From Crossiella sp. CA-258035 (lineage in GTDB: Bacteria > Actinomycetota > Actinomycetes > Mycobacteriales > Pseudonocardiaceae), in assembly GCF_030064675.1 (NCBI RefSeq), contig NZ_CP116413.1, positions 1,830,001 through 1,894,000 of the forward strand: a stretch of DNA of 64,000 nucleotides, read 5' to 3'. The notes beneath the pieces were generated by a model. That model saw only the letters and a list, made by a program, of their open reading frames with translations, searched no databases and was not told the DNA's origin. The stretch's first letter is position 1; every line of letters begins with the position of its first letter. Of this stretch, positions 24,527-32,234 are shown in pieces. Made by a program: the position numbers and the translations under genes.

Positions 24527-24597
24527 CGACGCCCCATCTCGGGGAACGGCACCACCTGGTCGGGGCAACCACATCAGCCCGGCCTACCCTTGACACC

Positions 24598-25050
24598 GTG
24601 AGCAGGTGGACGGGTTCGTGGTTGTCAGGACCGGGCGCGGCGCGGGAGGGTGATCCGGCCGAAGAGCCTGGTCATCGAGGGGAGCGGCTCGGGCTGCCGG
24701 AGTCCGGGCTGGGCTCGGTGGCCGGGACCGGACGCCGGTTCCTGGCGCTGCTCATCGACTGGGTGCCGTGCGCGGCGGTCGGCAACTTCCTCACCACCAA
24801 CCCGGCGGTGTCCACGATCGCGCTGTTCGCGTTGCTGACCGTGGTCAGCCTGGCCGTCTTCGGCCGTACGCCAGGGCACTGGGTGGCCGGGATCAAACCG
24901 GCCTCGCTGACCGGGCAGCGGCTGTCCTTCGGGCACTCGGTGCTGCGCACCCTGCTGCTGTGCCTGGTGATCCCGCCGCTGGTGATGGATGTGGACGGAC
25001 GTGGCCTGCACGACCACGTCGCCCGCACCGTCGTCACGATCGCGCGTTAG
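24598..25050 (+). CDS. RDD family membrane protein
   Basis: 150 residues starting at GTG (VSRWTGSWLSG). Three membrane segments follow the conserved TGRRFLALLIDWVPC (the R-D pair of RDD): at the start, around STIALFALLTVVSLAVFG, and LRTLLLCLVIPPLV, ending DGRGLHDHVARTVV, which is typical. RDD proteins are small integral membrane proteins of uncertain transport role. It is divergent from glnA and sits between glnA and the DUF4191 gene, as in mycobacteria (Rv2219A). Confidence 0.92.
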   Translation: MSRWTGSWLSGPGAAREGDPAEEPGHRGERLGLPESGLGSVAGTGRRFLALLIDWVPCAAVGNFLTTNPAVSTIALFALLTVVSLAVFGRTPGHWVAGIKPASLTGQRLSFGHSVLRTLLLCLVIPPLVMDVDGRGLHDHVARTVVTIAR

Positions 25051-25057
25051 AGCTGCC

Positions 25058-25801
25058 TCACCGGCGGCGGATGGTGCGCTGCACGTTGCGCATCTTCGCG
25101 CCCTGCGGCAGCGGGCCCTTGGGCAGCGCGGCGCCCCGGCTGGCCAGCGCGGCCAGTCGCTTCTCGATGACGTCCATCTGGGCCACGGTGATGTTGCGCG
25201 GCAGCTTGGACAGGTGGGTCTGCAGGCGGCGCAGCGGGACCTGCTTCTCGTCCTCGTCGTTGCCCACGATGACGTCGTAGATCGGGGTGTCGCCGATCAG
25301 CCTGCCGATGCGCTTCTTCTCCTGGGCGAGCAGCGGCTTCACCCGGTGCGGCACACCCTCGCCGACCAGCACCACACCCGGGCGGCCGAGCACCCGGTGC
25401 ACCGCGTCCAGCTGGGTGGTGCCCGCGACCGCCTGGGTCACCCGCCACTTGCCGCGCAGGTTGCCCAGCGCCCACGCCGCCGCGCCGGCCTGGCCGTCGG
25501 CCTTGGAGTACACGTTGCGCTGCACGCGCCGGCCGAAGATGCTCACCGCGAGCAACGCGCCGATGGCGATGCCCAGCGGCAGCACCACCCACGGGTAGCC
25601 GATGAGCCAGCCGATCCCGAACACCACGCCCGTGCTGCCCAGCACCGCCAGGATCATCAGCGGCAACAGCCACTTGTCCTCACGGCGCTGCATCTTGAAC
25701 GCTTCGAAGATCTGCTTGCGGCGTGCCTTGGACGCGGCGCGACGCTCGCGGCTTGCTTCCTTGGCAGCCGCCTTGTCCAGCTTGGGGGGCTTCGGGGCCA
25801 T
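25058..25801 (-). CDS. DUF4191 membrane protein
   Basis: 247 residues; ATG start MAPKPPKLDKAAAKEASRERR, a Lys/Arg-rich head, then two membrane helices (WLLPLMILAVLGSTGVVFGIGWL and YPWVVLPLGIAIGALLAVSIFG), then a soluble domain (RGKWRVTQAVAGTTQLDAVHRVLGRPGVVLVGEG). This is the actinobacterial DUF4191 family, always near lipA/glnA (Rv2219). Function unknown. It is convergent with the RDD gene with 7 bp between stops. Confidence 0.92.
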   Translation of the reverse strand: MAPKPPKLDKAAAKEASRERRAASKARRKQIFEAFKMQRREDKWLLPLMILAVLGSTGVVFGIGWLIGYPWVVLPLGIAIGALLAVSIFGRRVQRNVYSKADGQAGAAAWALGNLRGKWRVTQAVAGTTQLDAVHRVLGRPGVVLVGEGVPHRVKPLLAQEKKRIGRLIGDTPIYDVIVGNDEDEKQVPLRRLQTHLSKLPRNITVAQMDVIEKRLAALASRGAALPKGPLPQGAKMRNVQRTIRRR

Positions 25802-25900
25802 GGTCCCAGGATACGGCCGTGACCCCGGCTCACCTATTCGGGCGGGTGAAGCCCGAGCAGGAGCCCCCGCGACTCCGCGAAACAGCCGTCGCCTTGCGCG

Positions 25901-26077
25901 GAAGAGGCGTGGCGCGCCAGCGACACGGCGGGCTCTTGACTCCGCGGCGGGGTTGATTTTTCGCGTCGTGCGTTCGTGCCCTCGACACACCGAAGCTTGC
26001 TTCGGCGGTGTGGCGAGGGCACGAACGCACGACATAAGGAGCGAAAAATCCCGCGTGCGGAGCACGCCAATGTCACA
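25901..26077 (-). repeat. Nested-hairpin intergenic repeat, copy A (downstream of lipA)
   Basis: Member of a four-copy family (see 28211, 41561, 41831). Read away from the lipA stop: ACATTGGCG, a small hairpin GCGTGCTCCGCACGC, GGGATTTTTCGCTCC, then a perfect 20-bp stem with a GAAGC-AA-GCTTC tip, closing GCGAAAAATC, and a conserved trailer (AGAGCCCGCCGTGTCGCTGG). Left stem arm 25965-25984, right arm 26014-26033; outer arms 25955-25964 and 26041-26050. It probably terminates lipA. Confidence 0.9.
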
Positions 26078-26084
26078 GCTCCCG

Positions 26085-27086
26085 CTACCTGGCCATCAGG
26101 GCGGTGATCTCCTGGGCGCCCGGACCGGCCTCCGCGAGGTGGCTCAGGTGCTCGGGAACCTGCTCGCCGCGGAACTGCTTCGCCTGCGCGTACAGCCGCC
26201 CGGCGCGGTAGGAGGACCGGACCAGCGGGCCTGCCATCACGCCGGCGAAGCCGATGCGCTCCGCCGTTTCCTTGTGCGCGACGAACTCCTCCGGCTTGAC
26301 CCAGCGCTCCACCGGGTGGTGGCGCAGGCTCGGCCGCAGGTACTGGGTGATGGTGATGATGTCGCAGCCCGCGTCGTGCAGGTCCTGCAGCGCCTCGGTG
26401 ACCTCGTCCGGGGTCTCGCCCATGCCGAGGATCAGGTTGCTCTTGGTGACCAGGCCGGACTCGCGGGCCTCGGTGATCACCTGGAGGGAGCGCTCGTACC
26501 GGAAGGCGGGGCGGATCCGCTTGAAGATGCGGGGCACCGTCTCCAGGTTGTGCGCCAGCACCTCGGGGCGGGAGCCGAAGACCTCGGCCAGCTGCTCGGG
26601 GTCGGCGTTGAAGTCCGGGATGAGCAGCTCGACGCCGGTGCCGGGGTTGAGCGCGTGGATCTGGCGGACCGTCTCGGCGTAGAGCCAGGCGCCGCCGTCG
26701 GGCAGGTCGTCGCGGGCGACGCCGGTGACGGTGGAGTAGCGCAGGCCCATGGCCTGCACGGACTCGGCCACCCGGCGCGGTTCCTCGGCGTCGAAGTCGG
26801 CGGGCTTGCCGGTGTCGATCTGGCAGAAGTCGCAGCGGCGGGTGCACTGGTCACCGCCGATGAGGAAGGTGGCCTCGCGGTCTTCCCAGCACTCGTAGAT
26901 GTTGGGGCAGCCGGCTTCCTCGCAGACCGTGTGCAGGCCCTCGCGTTTGACGAGGCCCTTCAGCTCGCGGTACTCGGGACCCATCTTCGCCCTGGTCTTG
27001 ATCCACGAGGGCTTCTTCTCGATGGGCGTCTGGCTGTTACGAACCTCCAGCCGCAGGAGCTTGCGGCCCTCGGGCACCACGGTCAT
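26085..27086 (-). CDS. lipA: Lipoyl synthase
   Basis: 333 residues. A radical-SAM enzyme that inserts two sulfurs into octanoyl groups on E2 and GcvH proteins. The auxiliary cluster Cys are in [12 protein letters not shown] (about 56-67) and the SAM cluster in CTRRCDFC (about 81-88), followed by GKP and the [10 protein letters not shown]-terminal motif with the essential RSSY serine. The partner lipB is at 35565-36305, separated by accessory genes. The stop is hugged by repeat copy A. Confidence 0.98.
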   Translation of the reverse strand: MTVVPEGRKLLRLEVRNSQTPIEKKPSWIKTRAKMGPEYRELKGLVKREGLHTVCEEAGCPNIYECWEDREATFLIGGDQCTRRCDFCQIDTGKPADFDAEEPRRVAESVQAMGLRYSTVTGVARDDLPDGGAWLYAETVRQIHALNPGTGVELLIPDFNADPEQLAEVFGSRPEVLAHNLETVPRIFKRIRPAFRYERSLQVITEARESGLVTKSNLILGMGETPDEVTEALQDLHDAGCDIITITQYLRPSLRHHPVERWVKPEEFVAHKETAERIGFAGVMAGPLVRSSYRAGRLYAQAKQFRGEQVPEHLSHLAEAGPGAQEITALMAR

Positions 27087-27150
27087 ACCCGTCAGACTAC
27101 GTCCCCGCGGCCGGTGACCCCAGCCCAGCGGGGGAGGGCGCGGTCACACG

Positions 27151-28086
27151 TCAGGCCGGGTCCGGCGCGATCCCGGTCAACTTGCCGCTGACCTCGTACA
27201 ACTCCGCCGCCACCGCGGTGTCCTGGGACTCCGGCGAGCAGCCGGCCAGGCCGGGGCCGCCCCAGACCTCGCCCGGTCCGGCCGGTCCGTAGTACTGCCC
27301 GCCGCGCACCGTCGGCGCGGTGGCCGCGTACAGCTGGGAGAGCACCCCGCGCTCGGTGCGCATGGTGGCGACCTTGTTGAACAGGCCGACGCCGACCTCC
27401 AGCAGCTTGTTCCGCCTGGCCCGCCCGCCGTTGGCGGCCAGCTCGGTGTCGGTGAGGCCGGGGTGCGCGGCCAGGCTGAGCACGTCGGCGTCGGCCGCGG
27501 ACAGCCGGCGGTCGAGCTCCTGGGCGAACATCAGGTTGGCCAGCTTGGACTCGCTGTAGGCGACGAAGGCGTTGTAGCGGCGGCGCTCGTAGTTGAGGTC
27601 GTCCAGGCGCAGCGTGGTGCGGCGGTGCGCGAGGCTGGACAGGGTGACCACCCGCGCGCCGGGGGCCTGCCGCAGCGCGGGCATGAGCAGCCAGGTCAGC
27701 GCGGCGTGGCCGAGGTGGTTGGTGCCCATCTGGATCTCGAAGCCGTCCGCGGTGCGACCCAGCGGCGGGCCGAAGACGCCCGCGTTGTTCATCAGCACGT
27801 GCAGCCGGTCACCGGCGCGTTCCCGGATGTCCGCGGCCGCCGCGCGCACCGAGGCCAGGTCGGACAGGTCCAGCCGGACCAGTTCGACCTTGGCCCTCGG
27901 CGCGGTGGTGCGGACCTGGTCGACGGCGCGCGCCCCGCGCTCCGGCGAACGGCAGGCCAGTAAGAGGTGCGCGCCCTTGGCGGCCAGCGCGTAGGCGCTG
28001 TGCAGACCGAGCCCGGAGTTGGCCCCGGTGATCACGATGGTGCGCCCGCTCTGGTCGGGCATGTCCTCGGCCGTCCAGTCCCGCAT
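27151..28086 (-). CDS. Short-chain dehydrogenase/reductase
   Basis: 311 residues. Classical-type SDR with TGANSGLG (NAD(P) loop) near 20, NNAG near 104, catalytic Ser in VVTLSSLAHR and YSESKLAN (YxxxK) near 178. The longer C-terminus and MQMGTNHLGH-like region place it near the retinol dehydrogenase/WW-oxidoreductase-like group. Start MRDWTAEDMPD. Substrate unknown. It begins the accessory block between lipA and lipB. Confidence 0.92.
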   Translation of the reverse strand: MRDWTAEDMPDQSGRTIVITGANSGLGLHSAYALAAKGAHLLLACRSPERGARAVDQVRTTAPRAKVELVRLDLSDLASVRAAAADIRERAGDRLHVLMNNAGVFGPPLGRTADGFEIQMGTNHLGHAALTWLLMPALRQAPGARVVTLSSLAHRRTTLRLDDLNYERRRYNAFVAYSESKLANLMFAQELDRRLSAADADVLSLAAHPGLTDTELAANGGRARRNKLLEVGVGLFNKVATMRTERGVLSQLYAATAPTVRGGQYYGPAGPGEVWGGPGLAGCSPESQDTAVAAELYEVSGKLTGIAPDPA

Positions 28087-28210
28087 GCCGCCCACCCCGT
28101 CTCGCCGCCGTCGAGTGCCCAGTCTCCCGGACACCCAGTCCAACGCCGTGGGCGGGCGAGAGTTCCGAAGGGCGGGCAGAGAGGGGGATGCGCACCCACT
28201 TGCCGCGTTG

Positions 28211-28388
28211 GAAGGCGTGGCGCGCCAGCGACACGCCGGGCTCTTTGACCCTGCGACGGGTGTGATTTTTTCGCGTCGTGCGTTCGTGCCCTCGACACAC
28301 CGAAGCTTGCTTCGGGGGTGTGGCGAGGGCACGAACGCACGACATGAGGAGCGAAAAAATCCCGCGTGCGGAGCACGCCAATGTGACA
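28211..28388 (-). repeat. Nested-hairpin intergenic repeat, copy B
   Basis: Nearly identical to copy A, including both stem arms (GTCGTGCGTTCGTGCCC and its complement), the GATTTTTTCGC/GCGAAAAAATC outer arms and the trailer. It lies five bases beyond the stop of the gene ending at 28394, in the same relative orientation as the other copies. The rest of the 307-bp gap (28087-28210) shows nothing recognisable. Confidence 0.9.
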
Positions 28389-28393
28389 GTTCT

Positions 28394-28885
28394 TTAAGCG
28401 CTGGCAGCCATCCGCCGGAACAGTCCCCGGGTCGAGCTGCACCGGGACTGCGCGCGCTCGCCATCCCGGGCCAGTGCCAGGAACGCCGCCCCAACCCGCT
28501 CGATCTCCTCAGCGGACTCACGCACATCGGCCAGCCCGGTCACCAGCGCCAGCGTCCGCCGCTCGTGCGCGATCGCCTCCGGGATCTCGCCAGCGCCCGC
28601 GTCGAGCAGGCGGCGCAGCGTGGGCTCCTCGGTGGCAAGGCGCTGCCAGGCGGCGGTGGCGGCTTCGACCCGGTCGCCGTGTTCGTGCAGGGCGAGCTCG
28701 AGGTGGCCGGTGAGGCGGAGCATCCAGCGGTAGTGCAGGGCGGCCAGCAGTTCGGCGTGGTCGGTGAAGATGTCGGCGGCGTGGGGGATCTCCGCCAGCG
28801 GCACGGTGGATTCCCCGGTGCGCTCGGCCCAGCGCAGGGCGGCGTCGATGACGTCTCGCCGCCGGTAGAAGTCGTTCCAGCTCAT
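28394..28885 (-). CDS. Helical hypothetical protein divergent from a TetR gene
   Basis: 163 residues, ATG with AAGGAGG upstream. Composition is almost wholly helical (MSWNDFYRRRDVIDAALRWAERTGE.., HYRWMLRLTGHLELALHEHGDRVEAATAAW). No family recognised, though the helical bundle recalls TetR ligand domains without the HTH. Two identical-type operators lie between it and the TetR gene, so it is probably repressed by that regulator. Confidence 0.7.
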   Translation of the reverse strand: MSWNDFYRRRDVIDAALRWAERTGESTVPLAEIPHAADIFTDHAELLAALHYRWMLRLTGHLELALHEHGDRVEAATAAWQRLATEEPTLRRLLDAGAGEIPEAIAHERRTLALVTGLADVRESAEEIERVGAAFLALARDGERAQSRCSSTRGLFRRMAASA

Positions 28886-28930
28886 GGCGCCCCTCCTTGT
28901 CGCGACCCGCCCCATACCCGGAGTTTCCGG

Positions 28931-28989
28931 CGTACCGACGGTATGGCTCCGACACGGAGAACATACCACGAGTACGTACCGTCGGTATG
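28931..28989. promoter_or_regulatory. Paired palindromic operators between the TetR gene and its divergent neighbour
   Basis: TACCGACGGTA (28933-28943) and TACCGTCGGTA (28977-28987) are both perfect odd palindromes (TACCG-N-CGGTA), each within CGTACCGWCGGTATG, centred 44 bp apart. They lie upstream of both divergent starts (28885 and 29006), the expected place for TetR autoregulation and control of its neighbour. Confidence 0.75.
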
Positions 28990-29005
28990 TCGTAGTGTTG
29001 TGAGT

Positions 29006-29671
29006 ATGGCGACAGCGCGGCCGCGGCGTATGGAATATTCGGAATCCACCAGGCAGGCCCTGGTGGACAGCGCCGTGGAGCTGTTCACCAGAAAGGGTTA
29101 CGCGGGCACCTCGCTTGATGAGATCGCGGCGAAAGCGCGGGTCACCAAGGGCGCGCTCTACCACCATTTCGGCGGTAAGCAGGCATTGTTCGAGGCCGCT
29201 TTCGACTCGGTGGAGACCGACATGCTGGCCCGGCTGGCCAAGATCGTCGCGCAGCCCGGCGACCCGTGGGAGAGCGCGATGGCCGGTCTGCGCGCCTACC
29301 TGCGGGTCTGCCTCGAGCCCTCCTACCAGCGGATCGTGCTGCACGAGGGGCCGGTGGTGATGGGCTGGGAGCGCTGGCGGGAGGCCGAGGAGCAGTTCAG
29401 CTACGGCCTGGTGCGGGCCACCGTGGTCGGGCTGGCCGAGTCCGGCGAGATCGACGACCTGCCGGTGGAGCCGATGTCCCGGCTGATGTTCGGCGCGCTG
29501 GCCGGCAGCGCCACCCAGATCGCCAACGCGGCCGACCCGAAGAAGGCCAGCGAGGAGGTCGGGACCTGCATCGAGCGGGTGATGCAGGGCCTGCGGCTGC
29601 TGCACAAGGTGGGCAACGCCGAGCCGATCCGGGTGGAGACCTCGGTTCCGCGCAGGACGCGCCGTCGTTGA
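29006..29671 (+). CDS. TetR/AcrR family transcriptional regulator
   Basis: 221 residues. The N-terminal HTH is textbook TetR: RQALVDSAVELFTRKGYAGTSLDEIAAKARVTKGALYHHFGGKQALFEAAF. The C-terminal domain (VLHEGPVVMGWERWREAEEQFSYGLV) matches the TetR_C-type found in actinobacteria. ATG at 29006 is used; GTG at 29000 is an alternative. No clear ribosome site precedes it. Likely controls itself and the divergent helical protein through the paired palindromes. It ends 21 bp before the LLM gene, which may be co-transcribed. Confidence 0.93.
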   Translation: MATARPRRMEYSESTRQALVDSAVELFTRKGYAGTSLDEIAAKARVTKGALYHHFGGKQALFEAAFDSVETDMLARLAKIVAQPGDPWESAMAGLRAYLRVCLEPSYQRIVLHEGPVVMGWERWREAEEQFSYGLVRATVVGLAESGEIDDLPVEPMSRLMFGALAGSATQIANAADPKKASEEVGTCIERVMQGLRLLHKVGNAEPIRVETSVPRRTRRR

Positions 29672-29692
29672 ACCCGGGATAGCGTGTTCCGC

Positions 29693-30628
29693 GTGGACTT
29701 CAGGATCTTCACCGAGCCCCAGCAGGGGGCCAGCTACGACGATCTGCTCCGGGTCGCGCGCGCGGCCGAGGACGCCGGGTACGACGCGTTCTTCCGCTCC
29801 GACCACTACTTGAAGATGGGTTCGGTCAGCGGGCTGCCCGGCCCCACCGACGCCTGGGTGACGCTGGCCGGTCTGGCCAGGGAGACCAAGCGGATCCGGC
29901 TGGGCACGCTGATGACCGCGGCCACCTTCCGCTATCCGGGTCCGCTGGCGATCCAGGTCGCGCAGGTGGACCAGATGTCCGGTGGCCGGGTGGAGCTCGG
30001 GCTGGGCGCGGGCTGGTTCGAGGCCGAGCACCGCAACTACGGCATCCCGTTCCCGGACGTGGCCGAGCGCTTCGACCGCTATGCCGAGCAGCTGGCGGTG
30101 ATCACCGGGCTGTGGCGGACGCCGGAAGGTGAGACCTTCAGCTTCGACGGCGAGCACTACCAGCTGACCGACTCGCCCGCGCTGCCCAAGCCGGTGCAGG
30201 CCGGTGGCCCGCCGGTGCTCATCGGCGGCCGCGGCGCCAAGCGCACGCCCGCGCTGGCCGCGCGCTACGCCGCCGAGTTCAACCTGCCCTTCGCCGACCC
30301 GGCCACCGCGGTGCGCCAGTTCGAGCGGGTGGAGGCGGCCTGCGCGGAGATCGGCAGGGACCCCAAGGAGATCATCCGCTCGGCCGCGCTGGTGCTCTGC
30401 CTCGGCCGGGACGAGTCCGAGGTGGCCCGCCGGGCCGCGGTGATCGGCCGCGAGGTGGACGAGCTGCGCGCCAACGGGCTGGCCGGCACGGTGGCCGAGG
30501 TGGTGGACAAGCTCGGTGCCTGGCGCGAGCAGACCGGCATCAGCCGGGTCTACCTGCAGGTGCTCGACCTCGACGACCTGGACCACCTGGAGCTGGTGGC
30601 CGCCGAGGTCCTGCCGCAGTTCCGCTGA
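29693..30628 (+). CDS. LLM-class F420-dependent oxidoreductase
   Basis: 311 residues with the TIM-barrel layout of luciferase-like F420 enzymes: VDFRIFTEPQQGASYDDLLRVARAAEDAGYDAFFRSDH, LGTLMTAATFRYPGPLAIQVAQVDQMSGGRVELGLGAGWFEAEH and PVLIGGRGAKRTPALAARYAAEFN. This subgroup in actinomycetes uses F420 with unknown substrates. GTG at 29693 is preferred to GTG 29684 because related proteins begin at the MDFRIFTEPQQG-like sequence. Confidence 0.93.
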   Translation: MDFRIFTEPQQGASYDDLLRVARAAEDAGYDAFFRSDHYLKMGSVSGLPGPTDAWVTLAGLARETKRIRLGTLMTAATFRYPGPLAIQVAQVDQMSGGRVELGLGAGWFEAEHRNYGIPFPDVAERFDRYAEQLAVITGLWRTPEGETFSFDGEHYQLTDSPALPKPVQAGGPPVLIGGRGAKRTPALAARYAAEFNLPFADPATAVRQFERVEAACAEIGRDPKEIIRSAALVLCLGRDESEVARRAAVIGREVDELRANGLAGTVAEVVDKLGAWREQTGISRVYLQVLDLDDLDHLELVAAEVLPQFR

Positions 30629-31093
30629 TCAGGCCTTCAGCTGGCCCGCGATGTCCGCCGCGGCCGCCAGCAGCACCAGGGCCGGGACCAGCGCGGTCCC
30701 GCGCAGCCGGTAGCGACCGCGGCCGTCCTGTTCGACCAGGCCGGCCGCGGTCAGCGGTTTGAGGTGGTGGTACAGCTGGCCGGTGGAGCCGACCTCGGCC
30801 TCGGCCTGGAGCTCGGCCGCGGACCGCGCGCCCTGCTCGGCGAGCAGCCGGACCACCTTGGCCCGCACCGGGTGGCCCAGCGCGGCCAGCACCTCGATGC
30901 GCGGGCCGTCCGGCAGCGCGAGCACCCGGTTGGCCGGCAGGGCGATGGACCACTCCAGGTCGGGAGAGGTCAGGCGGCCCTGGTAGCTGATCACCCCACC
31001 GGCCTCGGCCACCGCCTGCTCGGCGATGCCCTCCAGGGCCGCCACCCTGGCCTCCAGGTCGGCGACGCGCTTGGCCAGCTGCTCGTTGGTCAT
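30629..31093 (-). CDS. ArsR-type winged-helix regulator with N-terminal coiled coil
   Basis: 154 residues. The N-terminus is a short coiled coil (EQLAKRVADLEARVAALEGIAEQAVAEAGG); the C-terminal half is an ArsR/HTH_20-like winged helix (RIEVLAALGHPVRAKVVRLLAEQGARSAAELQAE..GSTGQLYHHLKPLTAAGLVEQDGRGRYRLRG). The ATG overlaps the stop of the beta-lactamase-like gene by one base (TGATG), so it is probably co-expressed with and may control that gene. Convergent with the LLM gene, with no bases between the two ends. Confidence 0.85.
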   Translation of the reverse strand: MTNEQLAKRVADLEARVAALEGIAEQAVAEAGGVISYQGRLTSPDLEWSIALPANRVLALPDGPRIEVLAALGHPVRAKVVRLLAEQGARSAAELQAEAEVGSTGQLYHHLKPLTAAGLVEQDGRGRYRLRGTALVPALVLLAAAADIAGQLKA

Positions 31094-32196
31094 CAGCTGA
31101 GCATGCCTGGCGTTCCGGTGAGCGCGGTGGCCACCCTGTCCAGCCACGCCGGGTCGAGCAGCAGGTCGAGGACTGCGCGCAGGTAGATCGAGCTCTCCCC
31201 GGTGATGGCGGTCCAGTCCGGTTCGGTCATGCCGGTGAACAGCACCGCGACCGTGCCGATCCGGCCGTCCCGCCAGCGCACGGACATGCCCGCGGTGAGC
31301 AACCCGGCCAGCGAGCCGCCCTTGAAGCCGATGCCGGCCACCTCGGGCGGCCGGGCCGCGGCCAGGCTGTGCTCCATGTGCCGCCGGGCCGGTTCCGGGA
31401 AGCGGCCGGCCGCCAGCGCCCGGTGCAGTCCAGCCAGGGTGGCCGCGGAGGCGCCGCCGCTGTCCCGGACCCAGGCGGTCTGGGTGTCCCAGGACGGGAT
31501 GCCGGTGAGCACCTTGGCGCGGGCGTGCGCGCGGAAGGCCGGGTCGGTCAGGAAGCGCCGTTCCAGGCGCTCACCCATCTCCCGGCGCGGCACGCCCGGC
31601 CGGACCTCCTCCGGCAGCAGCAGGCAGAGGAAGTCGCCCAGCTTGGACCGGGTGTCCGCACCGGCCCAGCCGCCGCGCAGCGCGGCCCGGCGCAGTGCGG
31701 GCTCACCGAGCAGGTGGCGCAGGTAGTCGGTGGCCGCGTTGTCGCTGAAATAGATCATCGTGCCGGCGATCTGGTCCAGGGTGACCAGCTGGTCCGGGTC
31801 CTTGGCCAGGCGGGTCACCGAGTCCATCGGGATGCCGAGGGACTCCTGCGCGGCCACGTGCGCGCCGCCGTCGGTGTAGGGCAGGTAGAAGTTCTCCCAG
31901 TCGCCGACCCTGACCTTGGTCGCCGGGTCCAGCCGGGCCAGCGCGTAGGCGGCCAGGTGCACCGGCTTGACCGCCGAGGCCAGTGGCTGGGCGACGTGCG
32001 CGCGGTGGGCGAGGCACTTCCGGCCGTTGTGGGCGTAGGCGCTGACCAGGCCGGGGTTGGCGGTGAGCCAGGCGAGCAGGCCCTCCCGGGTGGTGAAGTC
32101 CGCGGCGGCGCGGGGTGCGGCGGTGGCCAGGCCGGGCAGCAGGGTCGCACCGGCGGCCAGGGCGGTGGCGGTGAGCAGGTGACGTCGAGACAGCAT
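31093..32196 (-). CDS. Exported serine hydrolase, class A beta-lactamase-like
   Basis: 367 residues. It starts with a twin-arginine-type signal MLSRRHLLTATALAAGATLLPGLATAAPRA, so it is likely secreted. The class A triad is visible: SAVK (catalytic Ser, near 76-79), SDN in MIYFSDNAATDYL near 150, and KGG in GFKGGSLAG near 290 in place of KTG. The KGG variant and missing clear omega-loop Glu-x-x-Leu-Asn make true penicillin hydrolysis uncertain. Coupled with the downstream ArsR-type gene. Confidence 0.85.
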   Translation of the reverse strand: MLSRRHLLTATALAAGATLLPGLATAAPRAAADFTTREGLLAWLTANPGLVSAYAHNGRKCLAHRAHVAQPLASAVKPVHLAAYALARLDPATKVRVGDWENFYLPYTDGGAHVAAQESLGIPMDSVTRLAKDPDQLVTLDQIAGTMIYFSDNAATDYLRHLLGEPALRRAALRGGWAGADTRSKLGDFLCLLLPEEVRPGVPRREMGERLERRFLTDPAFRAHARAKVLTGIPSWDTQTAWVRDSGGASAATLAGLHRALAAGRFPEPARRHMEHSLAAARPPEVAGIGFKGGSLAGLLTAGMSVRWRDGRIGTVAVLFTGMTEPDWTAITGESSIYLRAVLDLLLDPAWLDRVATALTGTPGMLS

Positions 32197-32234
32197 GGTT
32201 CCCCCGTCTTCCGGATTTCCGTAATTCCGGAAGT

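Noticed and set aside
22219-24597. A very long plus-strand frame running through the glnA region into the RDD gene
   Set aside because: It is antisense to glnA, whose protein is unmistakable. Only the last 150 codons (from GTG 24598) are a real gene.
25830-26065. Short peptides read from the hairpin elements (for example RSCPRHT..SFGV.RARTHD)
   Set aside because: The same peptide recurs at all element copies only because the DNA repeats; the frames cross a palindrome and lack ribosome sites.
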